A stretch of 64,000 bases of DNA, taken from positions 62,001-126,000 of the forward strand of contig NZ_CP127407.1 in NCBI RefSeq assembly GCF_030291075.1, written 5' to 3'. Made by a program: the position numbers and the translations under genes. Shown in pieces: positions 60,901 through 64,000 of this stretch; the first letter of the stretch is position 1; each line of letters opens with the position of its first letter. Source of the stretch: Stenotrophomonas sp. 57. Lineage in GTDB: Bacteria > Pseudomonadota > Gammaproteobacteria > Xanthomonadales > Xanthomonadaceae. Under the pieces are notes generated by a model that worked only from the letters and a program-made list of their open reading frames with translations, ran no database searches and had not been told where the DNA came from.

Positions 60901-61596
60901 GGCCAGCGGGTCGACCTCGACCGAGGCCGACGATTCCACCGTCTCGGCGATGGTCTTGAAGCCGACCCAGCGGCCGGTATAGCGGCTCATCGCCCAGCCC
61001 AGCAGGCCCATGTCGAGGATGTCCTGCACGCCGGCCGGGTTCAGCACCGGCATCATCGCGCTGACGAACTCGTCCTCGCTGCCATGCGGCAGGGTCGAAC
61101 TGCGGCAGGCATGGTCATCGGCGGCCAGCGCCAGCACGCCGCCGTAGCGCGAGGTGCCGGCCGCATTGGCGTGCTTGAACACGTCGCCGCAGCGGTCCAC
61201 GCCCGGGCCCTTGCCGTACCACATGCCGAACACGCCCTGCACGTTGGCGCCGGGGAACAGGTTGGTCTGCTGCGTGCCCCACACCATGGTGGCGCCGAGG
61301 TCCTCGTTCAGGCCCGGGGTGAACTTCACCTTGGCGGCTTCAAGATGCTTGCGCGCGCGCCACAGCTCCAGGTCGAAGCCACCCAGCGGGCTGCCACGGT
61401 AGCCGCTGACAAAGCCGGCGCTGTCGATGCCTTCGGCGGCGTCGCGCAGGCGCTGCATCAGCGGCAGCCGGACCAGCGCCTGCACACCACTCAGGTAGAT
61501 CCGCCCCTCACTGCGGGTGTACTTGTGGTCGAGCGTGTAATCACGGTCGAGCAGGTCGGCGGAAGAGGGCGAAGTGAGTTGCGCGGTACTGGTCAT
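57910..61596 (-). CDS. Indolepyruvate ferredoxin oxidoreductase, single-chain (alpha-gamma fused)
   Basis: 1228 residues from the ATG at 61596 (MTSTAQLTSPSS); a GTG at 61623 is an alternative. It decarboxylates aryl-pyruvates from aromatic amino acids to acyl-CoA, using thiamine diphosphate and iron-sulfur clusters. Order: an N-terminal pyrimidine-binding-like half (SGYRGSPLGGFDLELW), cluster cysteines HYCSGCPHNTST, a thiamine site (GGEGVTWAGQ), ferredoxin-like cysteines VCEGCGDCG and CNKDYSCVNGFCPSF, and a C-terminal gamma part (ITGVGGTGVVTIGALLG). This long form is typical of aerobic proteobacteria. It stands alone. Confidence 0.92.
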   Translation of the reverse strand: MTSTAQLTSPSSADLLDRDYTLDHKYTRSEGRIYLSGVQALVRLPLMQRLRDAAEGIDSAGFVSGYRGSPLGGFDLELWRARKHLEAAKVKFTPGLNEDLGATMVWGTQQTNLFPGANVQGVFGMWYGKGPGVDRCGDVFKHANAAGTSRYGGVLALAADDHACRSSTLPHGSEDEFVSAMMPVLNPAGVQDILDMGLLGWAMSRYTGRWVGFKTIAETVESSASVEVDPLARRIVLPEDFDMPSGGLNIRWPDPPLDQEMRLHRYAVKAAQAFARANGIDKVVMDAPRARLGIVTTGKSYLDVLQALEYLGLDEAACADIGIRVYKVGMTWPLEPQGIARFAQGLDDIIVVEEKRAFIERQMKEQFFNWPASWGQRPSIVGKYDESGEWILPSTGELTPATIAGVIGRRIQKFFNNESIEQRLQWMQEKEAELALPRASFPRVPHYCSGCPHNTSTQVPEGSRALAGIGCHYMVTWMDRSTDTFTHMGGEGVTWAGQAPFTDTPHVFQNLGDGTYFHSGSLAIRQAMAAGVNITYKILYNDAVAMTGGQPVDGPLSVPDIARQMRAEGIHTIVVLSDNIGKWTGQREHFPSDVEFHDRSELDAVQKRLREVKGVSILIYEQTCATEKRRRRKRGKLEDPQKRVLINSLVCEGCGDCGKKSFCVSVLPKETEFGRKREIDQSNCNKDYSCVNGFCPSFVTVHGGQPRKGSKRDASALLDNLPAPTIRGTLEQPWNILITGVGGTGVVTIGALLGMAGHLEGKGATVLDQTGLAQKGGAVTTHIRIARRPDDIHAVRIAAGEADLVLGCDMVVVNDYWALSKVRAGRSQVVLNTYEAMPGTFTTRPDMQFPAADIVAGVRVALGGQEPLLLDATQLATALLGDAIAANLFILGYAWQQGLVPLSFASLMRAIELNGAAVAMNQQAFAWGRLAAVDPQAVQQAAGLVRNRHTDTESTPGPLHPLPPGEWEGNEWGATAAPRNTGDERELRGLPSHGGDVAFLPLDDARLSRSLDEMIERRAAFLVEYQDAAYANRYRDLVARVRATEADRIGGSTALTETVARYLFKLMAYKDEYEVARLYTSGDFQRRLQQQFEGDYQLRFHLAPPLFAKKDEQGRLLKKEYGPWMFKAFGLLAKLKFLRGGRLDVFGRTEERRMERQLIADYEATVQLLLDGLEDDRLSLAVEIASVPEHIRGFGHVKEAHFAQAKAREAALLAQWRNPKALHIVQVA

Positions 61597-61770
61597 GGCT
61601 GGCCCGGTAGGATCGGCTGGCACCGGCCGCGTGCAGGCACGCGGCGGGAAAGGCGCGAATTGTAGCAGCGGGGCCGTGGTGGCCCCGGCACTCGCGCCCG
61701 CGCCGCTGCTGGGGTTAGGATCGGGGCGAGAAGAGAGGGAGGCTGCGATCGTGCAGCCTGGGGAGAAGGG

Positions 61771-62406
61771 ATGTCAGTTCCAGGAAAGATCCTGGCCAGC
61801 GTGCTGCTGGCCTCGGGAGCGGCCACGACGTGGGCCGCGCCGGCCGTGCCGGCACCGCAGGAGTTCTATTTCGACAGCGACCTGGCGGCGACGCCGATGG
61901 TGGTGGTGCAGGGTGAGGGCGATGATCTGGTCGCGCAGCTGGTCAAGTTGCGTGAACGCGGACGTCGTGCGGTGGAAGCCACGGTGCAGCTGGCGTCGGT
62001 GGCCAGCGCCCAGGGGCGGGCCGAACTGGCCGATCAGCTGTATGGCGAGGCGTTGAAGGAGTCAGCCGCGCAGAGCAGTGTGGGTCGCGGCGTGCGCTGG
62101 AACTACGGATGGGCCCTGCTGCGCCAGGGCAAGCCGGAGGCAGCGCTGGAACAGTGGCTGGCTTCGGCAGGCAATGCGCGCAGCAAGCCCAGCTGGGTAC
62201 CGCCGACCTATGCGCTGGCGCTGTGGCGGATGGGGCAGAAACAGGAAGCGGTGCAGTGGTATGCCGCTGCCGTGCGTACCGAGCCGACGCAGTGGAGTAC
62301 CAGTGCCCACCATGCGCAATTGCTGCCGCAGTGGCGGGAGGACGAGCGCGCGTCGCTGGCCGAGGTGCAGCAGGCCTGGGCGGCCGCACCGCCTGCGTGG
62401 CCCTGA
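61771..62406 (+). CDS. Exported TPR-like protein
   Basis: 211 residues with a signal peptide (ILASVLLASGAATTWAAPA). The helical body shows TPR-like spacing: AELADQLYGEALKESA, WNYGWALLRQGKPEAALEQW in parts, and YALALWRMGQKQEAVQWYA. Such repeats mediate protein contacts; no partner is evident. GGAGAAGGG stands before the ATG, and a 7-bp hairpin (AGGCTGC/GCAGCCT, 61740-61759) lies in the leader and could influence ribosome access. Confidence 0.78.
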   Translation: MSVPGKILASVLLASGAATTWAAPAVPAPQEFYFDSDLAATPMVVVQGEGDDLVAQLVKLRERGRRAVEATVQLASVASAQGRAELADQLYGEALKESAAQSSVGRGVRWNYGWALLRQGKPEAALEQWLASAGNARSKPSWVPPTYALALWRMGQKQEAVQWYAAAVRTEPTQWSTSAHHAQLLPQWREDERASLAEVQQAWAAAPPAWP

Positions 62407-62490
62407 GGTTGGGATTCGGCCGGGTTGCACCCGGCACCCGCAGAGGCGACAGCCGAAGCAACAGCAACAGCGGGCAATCCGAGGGATGGC

Positions 62491-62588
62491 GGGGCGGTGT
62501 GGGTTGGCAGGACACGCCGTAAACCCGTCCTTGGGGGCTCGATGGCGCCATCCATGGCGCCAACGGTCCTGCCAACCCACACCACCCC
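62491..62588. repeat. Long hairpin D1
   Basis: Arm 62491-62512 (GGGGCGGTGTGGGTTGGCAG...) pairs with 62567-62588 with a single mismatch. The 54-nt core at 62513-62566 contains TGGCGCCA twice around TCCA and matches the minus-strand core of hairpin A2 at 51 of 54 positions. Confidence 0.9.
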
Positions 62589-62615
62589 ACCTCTGACGGT
62601 TCGACGCTGCTGTTG

Positions 62616-62663
62616 GTAGGTGTCGACCTTGGTCGACACGGTAGATCCACGCCATGCGTGGAT
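62616..62663 (+). repeat. Two adjacent SMAG units of different subtypes
   Basis: GTAGGTGTCGACCTTGGTCG... (62616-62639) and GTAGATCCACGCCATGCGTG... (62641-62663) stand head to tail in the same orientation. Confidence 0.85.
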
Positions 62664-62811
62664 GAATCTGCATCGGAATCGAATACTGGAAATCTGATCG
62701 AAATGCAGCCGAGCGTGGGCTCGGCTCTACAAAAAGCGGCCGGCCAACCGGCTTTTGCTTCTGATCTTCTTTTTTCTTTTCCGTGGCTGATCGCCCCCGG
62801 AAACTGTCAGA

Positions 62812-62915
62812 GGCCGGGCGGGCAGGCTGCGCAGGGGCGTGAGCCGCATGGATGCGGCGATCGAGCTTACATGGACGTACTTGCAGCGTCCCCTGCGCAG
62901 CCTGCCCGCCCGGCC
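62812..62915. repeat. Long hairpin D2 (26-bp perfect stem)
   Basis: Arm 62812-62837 (GGCCGGGCGGGCAGGCTGCG...) is exactly complementary to 62890-62915. The 52-nt core (62838-62889) is the reverse complement of the A1 core with one difference, while the arms share no clear similarity with those of A1. Confidence 0.92.
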
Positions 62916-62973
62916 CCACCGGGCATTCGCCTTCAGCGAGCAACCACGAGGGGCTGCGCCGTTCGCTGGAAAC

Positions 62974-64000
62974 TCAATCGTCCGCGGAAACCGTCCGCCC
63001 CGACGCCCACGCCCGCAGCGCCTCCACCTGCTCGGCCATCAACACCGACAGCGGCCGCGTGGCGCGGATCTCCGTCATCAGCAACTCGGTATCCAGCGGC
63101 CGGCCCTCGGCATGCGCGGCATACAGCCCGGCCACGATCGCCTGCTCGATCTCGGCACCGGAGAACCCATTGGCGGCCGCCGCCAGCGCGGGCAGCGCGA
63201 AGTCGTCGGCATTGAGCTGGCGCCGGCCCAGGTGCAGCCGCAGCAGTTCCACGCGCACTTCAGGCGAGGGCAGGTCGACGAAAAAGATCTCGTCGAAGCG
63301 GCCCTTGCGCAGCAGCTCGGCAGGCAGCTCGTGCACCTGGTTGGCAGTGGCCACGATGAACACCGGCGCCTTGCGCTCGGCCATCCAGGTCAGCAGGTGG
63401 CCCAGCACGCGGCGTGACACGCCGCCGTCCTCGCCGCCGCTGGCCAGGCCCTTCTCGATTTCGTCCATCCACAGCACGCAGGGTGCCAACTGCTCGGCCG
63501 AGGCCAAGGCCTGGCGAAGGTTGGCCTCGGTTTCGCCGTGGTACTTGTTGTACAGCGCGCCCACGTCCAGGCGCAGCAACGGCACGCCGAAGCCGGCGGC
63601 GGTGGCCTTGGCCAGCATCGACTTGCCGCAGCCCTGTACGCCCAGCAGCAGCATGCCGCGTGGCGGATCCAGACCGGTCGGGGCCGAGCCGGCGATGAAG
63701 GCCACCCGCCGCTGGTTGATCCAGCGCTTGAGCCGGTTGGCCCCGGCCACATCGCCAAAGCGCGCGCTGTCATGCTCGAAGAACAGATGCCCGCTGCGGT
63801 TGAGCAGCTCGAACTTCAGCCGTGCCAGCTGCGGCAGGTCGTCGTCGCGCAGCGCGCCGTCGGCATAGATCAGCTGCCGGGCGATACGCCGGGAATCGAC
63901 CAGGCTCAGGCCCTGCAGGTTCTTCAGGATCTTCTTCACCGCCTCGCTGTCGACCTCGACGCGGCGGCCGCCGTGTTCGCGGGCGTAGGCATCGGCCTCC
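62974..64000 (-). CDS. AAA ATPase, Ycf46-like (partial, N-terminus outside window)
   Basis: The frame is open to the window edge, giving the last 341 residues; the true start lies beyond 64000, and a GTG at 63939 is internal. Walker A is LLLGVQGCGKSMLAK, Walker B is VLWMDEIEKGL, sensor 1 is VFIVATANQVHEL, and the arginine-finger region is RKGRFDEIFFVDLP. The upstream part contains FARFGDVAGANRLKRWI-like text (RFGDVAGANRLKRWI), typical of Ycf46 proteins, whose function is not settled. Repeat cluster D ends just after its stop. Confidence 0.85.
   Translation of the reverse strand, partial: EADAYAREHGGRRVEVDSEAVKKILKNLQGLSLVDSRRIARQLIYADGALRDDDLPQLARLKFELLNRSGHLFFEHDSARFGDVAGANRLKRWINQRRVAFIAGSAPTGLDPPRGMLLLGVQGCGKSMLAKATAAGFGVPLLRLDVGALYNKYHGETEANLRQALASAEQLAPCVLWMDEIEKGLASGGEDGGVSRRVLGHLLTWMAERKAPVFIVATANQVHELPAELLRKGRFDEIFFVDLPSPEVRVELLRLHLGRRQLNADDFALPALAAAANGFSGAEIEQAIVAGLYAAHAEGRPLDTELLMTEIRATRPLSVLMAEQVEALRAWASGRTVSADD

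Larger units (their letters stand above)
62407..62973. repeat. Repeat cluster D between convergent genes
   Basis: No gene is supported. In order: a CCGGGTTGCACCCGG-type palindrome (about 62430-62445); a GCAACAGCAACAGCGGGCAA tract; long hairpin D1 (62491-62588); two adjacent SMAG units (62616-62639 and 62641-62663); an inverted SMAG unit (62707-62730); a pyrimidine tract (62758-62782) after an AAAAGC...GCTTTT hairpin that may be a terminator; and long hairpin D2 (62812-62915) followed by CCACGAGGGGCTGCGCCGTT, which also flanks hairpin B. Confidence 0.8.

Noticed and set aside
57928..61665. 1245-codon open frame on the plus strand opposite the indolepyruvate oxidoreductase
   Set aside because: Same reason: a mirror of a conserved gene, with His/Gln/Val-rich low-information sequence.
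63939..64000. GTG at 63939 as the start of the AAA ATPase
   Set aside because: The frame continues open to the window edge with good coding text (EADAYAREHGGRRVEVDSEA), so the gene is simply cut by the window.

Overview
The window is GC-rich (roughly two-thirds G+C by eye) chromosomal DNA from a gammaproteobacterium of the Xanthomonadaceae, most probably Stenotrophomonas (maltophilia group). The evidence is the set of housekeeping proteins (MutM, OpgD, Rep, PyrF, PlsB, TtcA, RdgC, GltBD, a single-chain indolepyruvate ferredoxin oxidoreductase) together with many short palindromes that begin with GTAG, the signature of the Stenotrophomonas SMAG REP elements. I found no rRNA, tRNA, CRISPR array, insertion sequence, integrase or phage gene. 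This is core chromosome with small accessory insertions.

Layout. 1-5533: end of a DUF4785-like gene, an ABC ATPase, a fatty-acid desaturase with an overlapping EF-hand protein, mutM and opgD. 5534-6129: repeat cluster A. 6130-19088: tdk, rep, a GNAT acetyltransferase, yceH-like, a lipoprotein acid phosphatase overlapping pyrF, a candidate small RNA, a lipoprotein coupled to plsB, a DUF465 protein, ttcA, rdgC and a YgjP-like metalloprotein. 19089-19329: repeat cluster B. 19330-28684: a methylglyoxal synthase made of two tandem MGS domains, a hybrid sensor kinase, gltD and gltB. 28859-36104: three small I78-type inhibitor lipoproteins interspersed with topoisomerase IB, a short-chain dehydrogenase with a histone-like tail, and a serine hydrolase divergent from a BlaI/BlaR1-like pair. 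36171-39679: a helicase and exonuclease matching the MrfA/MrfB repair pair. 39773-42347: three genes of unknown function. 42453-54801: a 12-kb minus-strand operon of two Tat-type TldD proteins, TldE, DUF4159, MoxR, DUF58, BatA and two large membrane proteins. 54802-55432: repeat cluster C. 55433-57822: a DUF938 methyltransferase and hipBA with its operator. 57910-62406: indolepyruvate ferredoxin oxidoreductase and a TPR-like exported protein. 62407-62973: repeat cluster D. 62974-64000: end of a Ycf46-like AAA ATPase.

The most unusual signal is a family of long DNA hairpins in clusters A to D. Each copy has an outer stem of 22-28 bp, a core of about 52 nt and a small inner hairpin ending in CATCCATG. 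Two copies share the core at 51 of 52 positions but have unrelated outer stems, and other copies share stems but have different cores. The two arms of each copy nevertheless stay perfectly or nearly perfectly complementary. The hairpins sit in composite modules between SMAG-like palindromes, and three of the four clusters lie between convergent genes. I do not know a published name for this family.

Other points worth following are the Tat-type TldD pair encoded with a signal-less TldE and MoxR-class genes, the BlaI operator dyads shared with a serine hydrolase, the MrfAB-like pair, and the small-RNA candidate at about 12120-12255. Reading is by eye from sequence; family names are recognised from motifs, not from database searches.
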